From assembly GCF_016616235.1 (NCBI RefSeq), contig NZ_CP067100.1, positions 4,275,001-4,339,000 of the forward strand: a stretch of DNA of 64,000 nt, given 5' to 3'. Below are positions 34,241 to 42,134 of this stretch, piece by piece (within the stretch, counting starts at the first letter, position 1; each line of letters opens with the position of its first letter). The translations under genes and the position numbers were made by a program. The stretch comes from Bradyrhizobium diazoefficiens. GTDB taxonomy: Bacteria > Pseudomonadota > Alphaproteobacteria > Rhizobiales > Xanthobacteraceae. The notes beneath the pieces are model-generated. The model was not told the origin of the DNA. It did no database searches and saw only the letters and a list, made by a program, of their open reading frames with translations.

Positions 34241-35023
34241 ATGAACAAGATTTTGATGGCTCTGACCGCGGTGGCGGCGATGACGGGGACGGCTTCGGCG
34301 GCGGATCTGGCTGCCCGTCCCTACACCAAGGCTCCGGTGGCTGCGGCTCCCGTGTCCAGCTGGACCGGCTGCTACGTCGGTGCCGGCGGCGGCGGCGCGA
34401 TCACCAAGAACGACCATAACGACTTTATCCCCGGCGTCGGCGCGACAAGCCCGAATCTGTCGACTGGCGCTGACGGCTGGCTCGCCACCGTGCAGGTCGG
34501 TTGCGACTATCAGTTCCAGAACTGGGTGGTTGGTGCGTTCGCCGACTACGACTTCATGGACGTGAAGGGCGACATTTCGACCTTCGGCGTGTTCGGGCCG
34601 ATGAGCGTCGGATCCCAGAAGCAGGACTATCAGTGGGCGGTCGGCGGCCGTGTCGGTTATCTGGTCCTTCCGCAGCTGCTGACCTACGTTTCGGGCGGCT
34701 ACACCCAGGCGCACTGGAAGTCGACCAGCATGATCGGCACCGGCGTACTCCCGGCTGGTCCGACCACCCTGCCCGGCGCAACCAAAGGCGGCTGGTTCAT
34801 CGGTGCCGGCGACGAGTACGCTCTGACCAACTTCCTGCCCGGCCTGTTCTGGAAGACGGAATATCGCTACTCCGAATTCGATCGCGCGGACGTCGGAATC
34901 AACTTCACTGCCACGGGCCTGCCGACGGGCGTGTCCGAGACCCAGAAGTTCCGCGAGCACAGCGTGCGCAGCGAGCTGGTCTACCGCTTCAACTGGGGTG
35001 GTTCGGTCGTCGCGAAGTACTGA
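34241..35023 (+). CDS. Omp25/31-type outer membrane beta-barrel protein
   Basis: A 260-aa protein with a signal peptide (MNKILMALTAVAAMTGTASA) and an 8-stranded barrel of the Omp25/31 family common in rhizobia and Brucella. The mature N-terminus ADLAARPYTKAPVAAAP and WTGCYVGAGGG are the family pattern (WTGFYVG); the F is C here. Several strands follow with alternating residues, for example TYVSGGYTQAHW and FWKTEYRYSEF. It ends VVAKY, with a terminal aromatic as needed for BAM recognition. A strong terminator follows. Function in this family is structural, tying the outer membrane and affecting stability. Confidence 0.92.
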   Translation: MNKILMALTAVAAMTGTASAADLAARPYTKAPVAAAPVSSWTGCYVGAGGGGAITKNDHNDFIPGVGATSPNLSTGADGWLATVQVGCDYQFQNWVVGAFADYDFMDVKGDISTFGVFGPMSVGSQKQDYQWAVGGRVGYLVLPQLLTYVSGGYTQAHWKSTSMIGTGVLPAGPTTLPGATKGGWFIGAGDEYALTNFLPGLFWKTEYRYSEFDRADVGINFTATGLPTGVSETQKFREHSVRSELVYRFNWGGSVVAKY

Positions 35024-35045
35024 TCCGAACGCAAGTTCAGACGTC

Positions 35046-35073
35046 AAAGCCCCGGCATCGTCCGGGGCTTTTT
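35046..35073 (+). terminator. Intrinsic terminator after the first barrel gene
   Basis: AAAGCCCCGG and CCGGGGCTTT form a perfect 10-bp stem around CATCGT, followed by TT and then CG. It lies 23 bases after the stop codon and 15 before the convergent gene end; on the opposite strand the T-run is only the arm itself. Confidence 0.85.
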
Positions 35074-35087
35074 CGTTGCGCAGTACT

Positions 35088-35726
35088 TCAGCGGCTGACG
35101 CTCGCCCTGAGCGATTGATAAGCGGTTCGCAGCTGCGACTCGATCGTGGCCCAGTCGACCTCCGCGATCCCCTCGCCGCGCGCATCGCGATAGGCCATCG
35201 CCTCTGCCCGCGCGATGCCGAACTGCCGGATGCCGGCATCGTCTACGCTTTTGCCGTAGGTCAGCGCCGCGACGCGCGCGATGGTGAGGCCGTAATCGCT
35301 GGGAGCCACAGCCTCGCGCCGCGCCTGCCACCAGTCGAGCTCGAGACGGGCGGCCTCCGCCACGTCGAACGCCACCGGCGCTGCCGGCGCAAAATCGCGG
35401 TAATACGCCACGAGGGCCGGCAGGGCCGCGTCGGCCTCGCGGCGCGAGCGCGTCGGCTGGAACGTCCTGGCGGCCTCCGCTGCGCTGAACGCGAGATGCA
35501 GGCTCGTCAGCGGAGAGAAGCCGAACTGCGTCCGCGTCGATTGGTAGAGATGGTAGAACAACGCGGCATAGCGCTTGTCGTAATAGTCGCGCCACATCGC
35601 GGTCTCCATCCGCGCCATCTCGGCCGGGTCGAAGGCGCGCAGATCCGCCTGACGCGGAACGACGGCATAGGCCACGACCAGCGCGAGAGACATCGCGGCA
35701 CCGAGGGCGATTTTTCGCAAGGACAT
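35088..35726 (-). CDS. Conserved-looking membrane-anchored or secreted protein, unknown function
   Basis: A 212-aa protein with an N-terminal hydrophobic segment (residues 4-23), either an uncleaved anchor or a signal peptide, and a mostly helical domain. Motifs that may be conserved are MWRDYYDKRYAALFYHLYQS and LELDWWQARRE, rich in aromatic and charged residues. GGGAGGA precedes the ATG at 35726. I do not recognise a family. A promoter-like TACAAT on the minus strand lies about 35 bases before the ATG, within a motif shared with position 37890. Confidence 0.7.
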   Translation of the reverse strand: MSLRKIALGAAMSLALVVAYAVVPRQADLRAFDPAEMARMETAMWRDYYDKRYAALFYHLYQSTRTQFGFSPLTSLHLAFSAAEAARTFQPTRSRREADAALPALVAYYRDFAPAAPVAFDVAEAARLELDWWQARREAVAPSDYGLTIARVAALTYGKSVDDAGIRQFGIARAEAMAYRDARGEGIAEVDWATIESQLRTAYQSLRASVSR

Positions 35727-36204
35727 GCGTCCTCCCTTTTGGCCGCGTTGCTTGCAGTGGCCATTGTATCCGAACCGAAGCTACGGCTAGTCTGGCGGGA
35801 AGTTTTTCGCGTCCGTGGTGATCGTGATGCCGAGGCGGTCGGGTCGTACCTCGGGAGGTCTGTGCTACGCCCCCGCAACGGGACTGAGGCCGTCGCAAGG
35901 CGGCCTGACCGCGGTGCAGAAATCAGCCAAGTGAATCATACGAGAGCACAATAAGCGGCAGCGCCCCTAAGGCCTGAACGGTGGAAGAGACCGGCAGGAG
36001 GTGATCTCGCGCGAGTCATGCCAGCGTTTGGCCGCTCGATCTCGGCGGCCAAGTCCGGACATGTCATCCCAGGCATTGTCAGAAAGTTCCTTTGTTGCTC
36101 GCCTGCAACAGACTTGTTCTCTCGACCCGATGTATTTTTCCGGAATGGACAAACGCAATCGCGCTGCGGTTGCGATGGAAAGGATTGGGTCGAGGAAAGT
36201 GGAA
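35727..36204. other. Intergenic region with shared motif, before the double-barrel gene
   Basis: Contains at 35758-35798 a motif TGGCCATTGTA...GGCTAGTCT that recurs at 37890-37930 with about 80 percent identity by eye. The open frame that continues upstream of the barrel gene from 36001 shows no signal peptide or known protein features and is left out. Nothing else is recognised. Confidence 0.55.
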
Positions 36205-37752
36205 ATGAAGAGGCTGACAATTGCATTGGCGGCTGCGGCTGCTTTCTCTGGATCCGCGACGGCGGCCGATCTCGGCGCTCGTCCCCTCAAAGCCGTCGCT
36301 CTCCCTGTGACGACCGCAAACTGGACCGGCTTTTACGTGTTTGGCGGCGTCGGCGGCGGGTTGTGGAGCGCCGACAGCAACGTTCTCAGTTCTGGTCCCC
36401 CGGCCGTCGCTCCGGCCGGAACGCCATTCACGCGCGATCAGCGCCTCGGCGGCAGCGGCTGGTTCGGCACAGTTGGCGCGGGCTACGACTGGCAGTTCAA
36501 CGGCGGCTGGGTGGCCGGCGTGTTTGCGGACGGACAGTTTGGCAATATCAGCGGCACCATCGCAGACCCATTCTCGGACTTTTCGCCGACGGGGCGCGAA
36601 AAGCTCCACACGAGTTACGCGGCCGGCGCGCGGCTTGGCCATTTGGTTGCGCCGAATGTTCTTTCCTATGTCAATGCGGGCTATTCCGGTTCTGACTGGT
36701 CAGGTAGCACACTCTCCGTCTCAACCATTGGAGGCTTCTTCCCCGTCGGCACACCATTGCTCACGACGCCCTCTTTCCATCGGGATGGCTGGTTCATCGG
36801 CGGCGGTGTGGAAAACAGCCTGAACATCTTTGGCATCTCGGCGCCGGGCTGGTTCATGAAGACCGAATATCGGTCCGCCTATTACACTCGCACCACACTC
36901 CCCGAGACCTTCGCAGCGACCGGCACCCCCGCGGTCGCGACCGTGACCTTCAAGCCTTGGGTGCAGACCATCAGCAGCTCGCTCGTCTACCGCTTCAACG
37001 CAGCGGGAACGGTCGCCGCTGCGGAGTCCGCGCCGCGGCTGTACACGAAGGCACAAGCTGCCGGTACGGCGCCGAGCTGGACCGGCTTCTATGCATTCGG
37101 CGGTGGCGGGGGCGGCCTTTGGAATGCCGACAGCAACGTCGTCGCCTCGCCCGCGCTGGCCGCGTTCGGCTTTGCGCCGGGCACGCCCTTCACGAGCGAC
37201 CAGCGGATGGGCGGCACTGGTTGGTTTGGCACCGTCGGCGCCGGTTACGACCGACAGTTCAACAGCAATTGGGTGGCAGGCCTGTTCGCCGACGGACAGT
37301 TCGGAGACATTCGCGGCTCGCTGGCCAATCCGACCATGCCCGATACCGAAGGCACTGAAAAGCTCCGGACCAGCTACGCCGCTGGTGTAAGGCTTGGCTA
37401 TCTGGTCGCGCCGAACGTCCTGTCCTACGTGAACGCGGGCTATTCCGGCTCTGAATGGTCTGGAACCACGCAGGCAACGATCACGCTCCCCAGCATAGCA
37501 TTCGCGACCACGCCCTCGTTCCGTCGCGACGGTTGGTTCGTGGGCGGCGGCGTCGAGAACAGCCTGAACATCTTCGGCATCTCCGCGCCCGGCTGGTTCA
37601 TGAAGACCGAGTATCGGTCCGCGTTCTACGACCGGATCACCCTGCCGCAGACGGTTCTCCCGGCAGGAGGCGGGGGCGACCCCGGTACCGCGATCACGTT
37701 CAAGCCGTGGGTCCAGACCATCAGCACGGCGATCGTCTATCGCTTCAACTAG
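36205..37752 (+). CDS. Outer membrane protein with two tandem Omp25-like beta-barrel domains
   Basis: A 515-aa protein, twice the usual family size. After a signal peptide (MKRLTIALAAAAAFSGSATA) there are two barrel units: residues 39-265 (NWTGFYVFGGVGGGLWSADS to FKPWVQTISSSLVYRFN) and 291-515 (SWTGFYAFGGGGGGLWNADS to FKPWVQTISTAIVYRFN). They are around 70 percent identical by eye. The linker AAGTVAAAESAPRLYTKAQA resembles the mature N-terminus of single-barrel members, as expected for an in-frame fusion of two tandem genes. Both units carry internal strands ending in a YRF-like signal, but only the second is at the C-terminus. The DNA differs between the copies throughout, so it is not an assembly duplication. 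Start: ATG at 36205 for the signal peptide. Confidence 0.88.
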   Translation: MKRLTIALAAAAAFSGSATAADLGARPLKAVALPVTTANWTGFYVFGGVGGGLWSADSNVLSSGPPAVAPAGTPFTRDQRLGGSGWFGTVGAGYDWQFNGGWVAGVFADGQFGNISGTIADPFSDFSPTGREKLHTSYAAGARLGHLVAPNVLSYVNAGYSGSDWSGSTLSVSTIGGFFPVGTPLLTTPSFHRDGWFIGGGVENSLNIFGISAPGWFMKTEYRSAYYTRTTLPETFAATGTPAVATVTFKPWVQTISSSLVYRFNAAGTVAAAESAPRLYTKAQAAGTAPSWTGFYAFGGGGGGLWNADSNVVASPALAAFGFAPGTPFTSDQRMGGTGWFGTVGAGYDRQFNSNWVAGLFADGQFGDIRGSLANPTMPDTEGTEKLRTSYAAGVRLGYLVAPNVLSYVNAGYSGSEWSGTTQATITLPSIAFATTPSFRRDGWFVGGGVENSLNIFGISAPGWFMKTEYRSAFYDRITLPQTVLPAGGGGDPGTAITFKPWVQTISTAIVYRFN

Positions 37753-37889
37753 GGCCGGCTCACGCGCTGAAGCCTTGCTCGCAAGAATGTCGCTTTTGCA
37801 ATGAAGGCTGGTGTGTTCCAGAGTGGCGGCGTCAAAGCTCCGGATCGCCCGCAGCTTTTTCGTTCCTGTCTGCCATCAGGCGAAGCCGC

Positions 37890-37930
37890 TGGCCATTGTA
37901 CCCGGCCCCGAGCTCCGGCTAGTCTTGCGC
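37890..37930. repeat. Second copy of the TGGCCATTGTA...GGCTAGTCT motif
   Basis: About 41 bases with roughly 80 percent identity to 35758-35798, in the same orientation. It lies 80 bases before the small membrane gene at 38010. It may be a promoter or leader element shared by two operons, or a remnant of a duplication that also covers the region near the barrel genes. Confidence 0.55.
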
Positions 37931-38009
37931 CGGCTTTTCCCGCGGGCCGAGGCCGGCACTACCTTGAGCGTCGCAAGCCGCGACAGATGCGAACCGATGA
38001 GAGGAAAGC

Positions 38010-38195
38010 ATGCGCAGATTTCTGCTTGTCGCAGGCTTGCTTGCCCTCGCCGTCGGCCTGCTCTGGATCGGTCAGGGCACCGGCACGGTTCCCTGGCCGC
38101 GATCGAGCTTCATGGTCAGCCAGCTGCAATGGGCCGGCTATGGCGCAGCCATGGCCGGCTTCGGGCTGGTGCTGATCTGGCAGAGCAACCAATAG
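38010..38195 (+). CDS. Small two-span membrane protein
   Basis: A 61-aa protein with two hydrophobic helices (about residues 3-21 and 41-57) joined by a short loop with TVPWPRSSFMV, and a very short tail. GAGGAAA lies before the ATG. It precedes the SDR gene by 22 bases and is likely co-transcribed. Small proteins with this pattern are frequent in Bradyrhizobium; function unknown. Confidence 0.7.
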   Translation: MRRFLLVAGLLALAVGLLWIGQGTGTVPWPRSSFMVSQLQWAGYGAAMAGFGLVLIWQSNQ

Positions 38196-38217
38196 AAGAA
38201 AACCAGGGAATACAAGC

Positions 38218-38988
38218 ATGACATCCAACCGGTTCGATCTCCGCGGCAAGGTCGCGATCGTCACGGGAGGCAATGGCGGCATCGGCCTCGGCCTCGCCCA
38301 CGGCCTCGCCGATGCCGGCGCCGATATCGCCGTGGTGGGACGCAACGAGACCAAGTCCGCCGCCGCCGTCGCCGATCTCAAAGCGCGCGGCGTGAAGGCG
38401 ATTTCCGTCACCACCGACGTCACCGACAAGGCCGCGGTCGCCGCCATGATCGACCGCGTGGTGAAGGAGCTCGGCCGTATCGACATCCTCATCAACAATG
38501 CCGGCATGAGCATCCGCAAGCCGCCGCACGAGCTCGAGCTCGACGAGTGGAACAAGGTGATCGACACCAACCTCACCAGCGCCTTCGTGTGCTCAAAGCT
38601 GGCCTATCCGGCGCTGAAGGCGTCCGGCAACGGCAAGGTGATCAACATCGGCTCGATGATGTCGATCTTCGGCGCCAGCTTCGCCACCGCCTATGCGGCG
38701 AGCAAGGGCGGCATCGTGCAGTACACGCGCGCCTGCGCCAACGCCTGGGCGCCCGATAACATCCAGGTCAACGCCATCCTGCCGGGCTGGATCGACACCG
38801 ACCTCACCCGCGGCGCGCGCCAGCAGGTCGCAGGCTTGCACGAGCGCGTGCTGGCGCGCACGCCGGCAGGGCGCTGGGGCGACATCGACGACTTCGCCGG
38901 CATCGCCGTGTTCCTCGCCTCGCCCGCGTCGAATTTCGTCACGGGCACCGCGATCCCCGTTGACGGGGGATTCTCGGTGATGGCGTGA
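38218..38988 (+). CDS. Short-chain dehydrogenase/reductase (SDR), classical type
   Basis: A 256-aa classical SDR. Motifs: TGGNGGIGLG for NAD(P), NNAG in the core, Ser in INIGSMMSIFG, Tyr and Lys in YAASKGG, and the C-terminal VTGTAIPVDGGFSVMA. It resembles 2-deoxy-D-gluconate 3-dehydrogenase or gluconate 5-dehydrogenase-like enzymes, but no substrate can be named. A bidirectional-looking terminator separates it from the convergent barrel gene. Confidence 0.9.
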   Translation: MTSNRFDLRGKVAIVTGGNGGIGLGLAHGLADAGADIAVVGRNETKSAAAVADLKARGVKAISVTTDVTDKAAVAAMIDRVVKELGRIDILINNAGMSIRKPPHELELDEWNKVIDTNLTSAFVCSKLAYPALKASGNGKVINIGSMMSIFGASFATAYAASKGGIVQYTRACANAWAPDNIQVNAILPGWIDTDLTRGARQQVAGLHERVLARTPAGRWGDIDDFAGIAVFLASPASNFVTGTAIPVDGGFSVMA

Positions 38989-39022
38989 CGCCGCCGCGCA
39001 CGTAAACCGCACGGAAAAAAAG

Positions 39023-39049
39023 AAGCCCCGGACGACGCCGGGGCTTTTG
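39023..39049 (+). terminator. Intrinsic terminator between the SDR and barrel genes
   Basis: AAGCCCCGG (39023-39031), loop ACGACG, CCGGGGCTT (39038-39046), then TT. Preceded by a run of A (AAAAAAA at 39015-39021), so it can also serve the convergent gene on the minus strand, where that becomes a T-run. Confidence 0.85.
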
Positions 39050-39101
39050 AATTTTTGGCAGTGATCGTCTTTTACACGTTCTTGGTCGTTCGTTGATCTG
39101 C

Positions 39102-39869
39102 TCAGTAGCGCGCGATGACCGGCGCGTCGAACTTGTAGCTCGCGCGCACGACAGCCCACTGGATGTCGCGCGGCTTGGCATCGAAGGTGTAATTGCCGGA
39201 GAGGCCGCCAAGCTGATAGGTCTGGCTGCCGAAGGCCGCGTAATTGTATTCGAGGCCGACGATCCAATTGCGCGTGATGCCATATTCCCAGCCGGCGCCG
39301 ACAGTCCAGCCATTGGCCCAGTGGGTTTGCCCACCGGATCCCGTCGCCGGGCCGACCGTGTCGGTGACGTTGAGGCGGTTGTTCACGCCCGCATAGCCAC
39401 CCTTGATGTAGAACAGGTTGTTCTGCACGGCAAAGCCGGCGCGGCCGACGACGGTCGCGAGCACGTTCGTACGCCAGTCGAACACATTGCCGCCGGGAGC
39501 GAACGCGGTGTTCACGACCGTGCCCTTGTTGTCGAGGCCGGAGATCGTGCCTTCCATGCCGAACACGTAGTTGTTGGCCTGCCAGTTATAGCCGATCTGG
39601 GCGCCGCCCATGATGCCCGCGCTACGCTGACGATAACCCTGTCCCGGAACGAGGTCCCCGAACGGCGCGCCGGTCCCATTGTTGATGAACTGCTCGTTGG
39701 TCCAGGCGCCACCGATGTGGCCGCCGACGTAGAAGCCGGTCCAGTTGAACAGCGGCTCGATATAGGCGGGCGCCTTCGTGTAGCGCGCGCCGAGATCGGC
39801 GGCGCAGGCGGCGCCGGTCGAAACCAGAGCCGTCGTGCAGGCGAAGGCAGCAATCAGTTTGTTACGCAT
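39102..39869 (-). CDS. Omp25/31-type outer membrane beta-barrel protein
   Basis: A 255-aa protein with signal peptide (MRNKLIAAFACTTALVSTGA to CAA) and the family pattern ADLGARYTKAPAYIEP then FNWTGFYVGGHIGGAW. Strand segments such as GIMGGAQIGYNWQANNYVFG and WTVGAGWEYGITRNWIVG are typical. It ends APVIARY, with a terminal Tyr. The ATG at 39869 was preferred over one 36 bases upstream because the signal peptide begins there. It is the third Omp25-like gene within 6 kb, leftward, unlike the other two. A TCAAATTTGA palindrome lies at 39919-39928 in its upstream region. Confidence 0.93.
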   Translation of the reverse strand: MRNKLIAAFACTTALVSTGAACAADLGARYTKAPAYIEPLFNWTGFYVGGHIGGAWTNEQFINNGTGAPFGDLVPGQGYRQRSAGIMGGAQIGYNWQANNYVFGMEGTISGLDNKGTVVNTAFAPGGNVFDWRTNVLATVVGRAGFAVQNNLFYIKGGYAGVNNRLNVTDTVGPATGSGGQTHWANGWTVGAGWEYGITRNWIVGLEYNYAAFGSQTYQLGGLSGNYTFDAKPRDIQWAVVRASYKFDAPVIARY

Positions 39870-40048
39870 GGTACACCCCGTGTCCTTTGATGGGTGCACG
39901 CTCACACGCAGGTCTTACTCAAATTTGAATCAAGAAAGTTAAGGCGCCGGATTGACAGGCCGCGCGCCGTGAATCCGTTTGTGCTGTTGCCCGCGCGCAA
40001 CGCGCCGGGCGCGATTTAACGCGGCATTATCCCTACCGCGTACTTGCG

Positions 40049-41296
40049 CTACGATGCCGGCGCGGCCTTCGACTGCACGTGCTCCGGCCGCACGCCGACG
40101 GCCACGAAGCGCGCGGGGATGCCCTGCAACCATGGCACCGCGCTGATGAGGCGCAGGATCAGCGGCACCTTCAGCGGCTGGTCGCCGCCCTGCAAGGCGG
40201 CGCTGACGACGTGGTTCTGCACGATAACCTGCATCCGCTGCGTCATCTTCACCGGGAACTCGCGCCGGCGCCGCACGGCATCGAGCTCGTTCTCGAGCGG
40301 ACAGCCGTGTTGCAGCTTGTCCGCAAGCAGGTTGGCGGTCGCAACCGCATCCTGCACGGCGAGATTGACGCCGACGCCGCCGACCGGCGACATCGCATGC
40401 GCGGCATCGCCGATGAGAAGCAGACCCGGCCGCGTCCAGCGCGTCAGACGGTTGATCGCGACGGTGAGCAGCTTGACGTCGTCAAAACTCTTCACCTCGG
40501 CAATGCCGCTTCGGAGCACCGGCGCCATCCGCACGACATCGTCGAGCAGGGCCTGCAATCCCCTCGCCTTCACCGCCTCATATTGTCCCTTGGCGATGAC
40601 ATAGGCGCATTGCCAGTAGTCGCCGCGGTCGAAGGTGACCATCATCTTGCCGGGCTCGAGCCGCGCGAACAGACTTTCGGTCTCGTCCGCCCTGCGGCCG
40701 ACGCGGAACCAGAGCACATCCATCGGCGCGCCGATCTCCTCGACCTCAAGACCGGCGCGCTCGCGCACGAGCGAATGCCGGCCATCGCAGGCAATGGTGA
40801 GATCGGCCTCGATGTCGATCGGCCCGTCCGGCGTATTCGCGCGCACGCCGGCAATGGTCTCGCCGCGGCGGATCAGGTCGACGGCTTCCGTGTTCATCAT
40901 CACCTTGAGCGACGGGAAGCGCTTGCCGGCCTCGCGCAGGAAATTCAGGAAGTCCCACTGCGGCATGAAGGCGATGAAGGGATATTTCGCATCGAGCCGG
41001 CTGAGATCGGCGATGCGCACCTTCGTGCCGCCGAGCAGGCCATCCATCTTCTGCAAGCGTTGATGCGGCAGCTTGAGGAAATCGTCGATCAAACCGAGCT
41101 CGTCCATGACCTGGAGGGTCGAGGGATGCACGGTGTCGCCGCGAAAATCGCGGAAGAAATCCGCATGCTTCTCCAGCACCACGAGGTCGATGCCGGCGCG
41201 TCCCAGGAGATAGCCCAGCATCATGCCGGCCGGCCCGCCGCCGACGATGCAGCATCGGACCTTTGTCGTCCGGTTCCGTTCTTGATCGGATGTCAT
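40049..41296 (-). CDS. FAD-dependent monooxygenase (PHBH-fold, aromatic hydroxylase family)
   Basis: A 415-aa flavoprotein of the para-hydroxybenzoate hydroxylase type. The dinucleotide site is CCIVGGGPAGMMLGYLLGRA, followed by VLEKHADFFRDFRGDTVHPS, the DG motif ACDGRHSLVRE and the GD motif LLIGDAAHAMSPVGGVGVNL. These bind FAD and NAD(P)H. Members hydroxylate aromatic rings or act as epoxidases; many rhizobial ones have no known substrate. The 20 C-terminal residues are variable. No other aromatic-degradation gene is adjacent. Confidence 0.9.
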   Translation of the reverse strand: MTSDQERNRTTKVRCCIVGGGPAGMMLGYLLGRAGIDLVVLEKHADFFRDFRGDTVHPSTLQVMDELGLIDDFLKLPHQRLQKMDGLLGGTKVRIADLSRLDAKYPFIAFMPQWDFLNFLREAGKRFPSLKVMMNTEAVDLIRRGETIAGVRANTPDGPIDIEADLTIACDGRHSLVRERAGLEVEEIGAPMDVLWFRVGRRADETESLFARLEPGKMMVTFDRGDYWQCAYVIAKGQYEAVKARGLQALLDDVVRMAPVLRSGIAEVKSFDDVKLLTVAINRLTRWTRPGLLLIGDAAHAMSPVGGVGVNLAVQDAVATANLLADKLQHGCPLENELDAVRRRREFPVKMTQRMQVIVQNHVVSAALQGGDQPLKVPLILRLISAVPWLQGIPARFVAVGVRPEHVQSKAAPAS

Positions 41297-41696
41297 GGAA
41301 ACCCCAACGTGCGCAGTCGCTCGGAGATGGGGATAACCTTAGCCCCAAGTCGGCTCGGTCGCAGTCCTATTCTAAGATTCGCCGGGATCGTAGACACCGC
41401 TTGACGCCGGCTGGGCAGGAGTGATCTGCCCTTCAACTGCTTGAACATAAGTGCGAAATCGGTCTCAATCCGGTTGATCTCGGCGCCTTGGCAAGTCTCG
41501 GTTCCACAAGCACCGGCGCTCGCGCGGCCAGCGCTGCCACCTGACGCCTGGCCTGGAACCGTAGCGATACGGATTTGACCGATCTGCGGCTTTGCCTAAG
41601 ATTCGACTCAAATCGCGGGCGGGATCAAAAGTTGTATCGCCCTAGAAGATCGCGTCGCTCAATGAACGCGTCTCTTACGACAAACCGGGTGGGGAA
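41297..41696. other. Intergenic region upstream of the FAD monooxygenase
   Basis: About 400 bases between the divergent FAD gene and a possible tiny ORF. A leftward frame overlaps the FAD start with a TGA but has no recognisable character. No clear promoter or operator was seen. Confidence 0.4.
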
Positions 41697-41792
41697 ATGC
41701 CAATGGCCGAAGCGTTGCAGATCAATTTCGCGCTGTGGGGTATGATCATCTGCGCGGCGATCAAGATCAGTCAATTCTTGGCAGCGCTCTAG
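41697..41792 (+). CDS. Possible 31-aa membrane microprotein
   Basis: The frame from ATG 41697 (or 41703) reads MPMAEALQINFALWGMIICA and then AIKISQFLAAL, one hydrophobic helix with amphipathic ends. GGGG lies before the start. The stop overlaps that of the convergent small gene by four bases. It is too short for usual gene finders. The evidence is composition and position only. Confidence 0.4.
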   Translation: MPMAEALQINFALWGMIICAAIKISQFLAAL

Positions 41793-41983
41793 CCAAAGAT
41801 CATCCAGCTGACGACGGCAAGCGCAGCGCGGGTGATGACATACAGCCAACAGACCATGGCGACGCCGACTGCGGTGAGATAGACGCCGGCAAGGGCCCGC
41901 TCGCCGATCGGCGTTTTGTCGCTGCCGAATTTCTCGGTGTCGATGTCCGCGCCCAAGCTCGCCTGATTAGCAATGTCCGACAT
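41789..41983 (-). CDS. Small single-span membrane protein
   Basis: A 64-aa protein: a polar N-terminal 30 residues (MSDIANQASLGADIDTEKFG) followed by one membrane segment (VYLTAVGVAMVCWLYVITRA) and a short hydrophobic end. GGAGGTG lies before the ATG at 41983, an ideal ribosome-binding site; a GTG two codons earlier is less likely. Function unknown. It is convergent with the 31-aa ORF and upstream of the orthocaspase gene region. Confidence 0.65.
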   Translation of the reverse strand: MSDIANQASLGADIDTEKFGSDKTPIGERALAGVYLTAVGVAMVCWLYVITRAALAVVSWMIFG

Positions 41984-42134
41984 GTTCACCTCCGCCGACG
42001 GAGTATGTCGCAGAAATGTTGCGTCCAGCCGACAGCAACATGGAAAGCGCAGGGCGGTAGGTTGGCAAAAACGAGACGCCTGAACTTCTGACGCGCCTCC
42101 GTTGTCGGAACTTTGTAAAGATCCATAAGAGGTG

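Noticed and set aside
41787..41989. GTG at 41989 as start of the 64-aa membrane protein
   Set aside because: It would lie inside the spacing to the GGAGGTG ribosome-binding site; the ATG at 41983 fits better.
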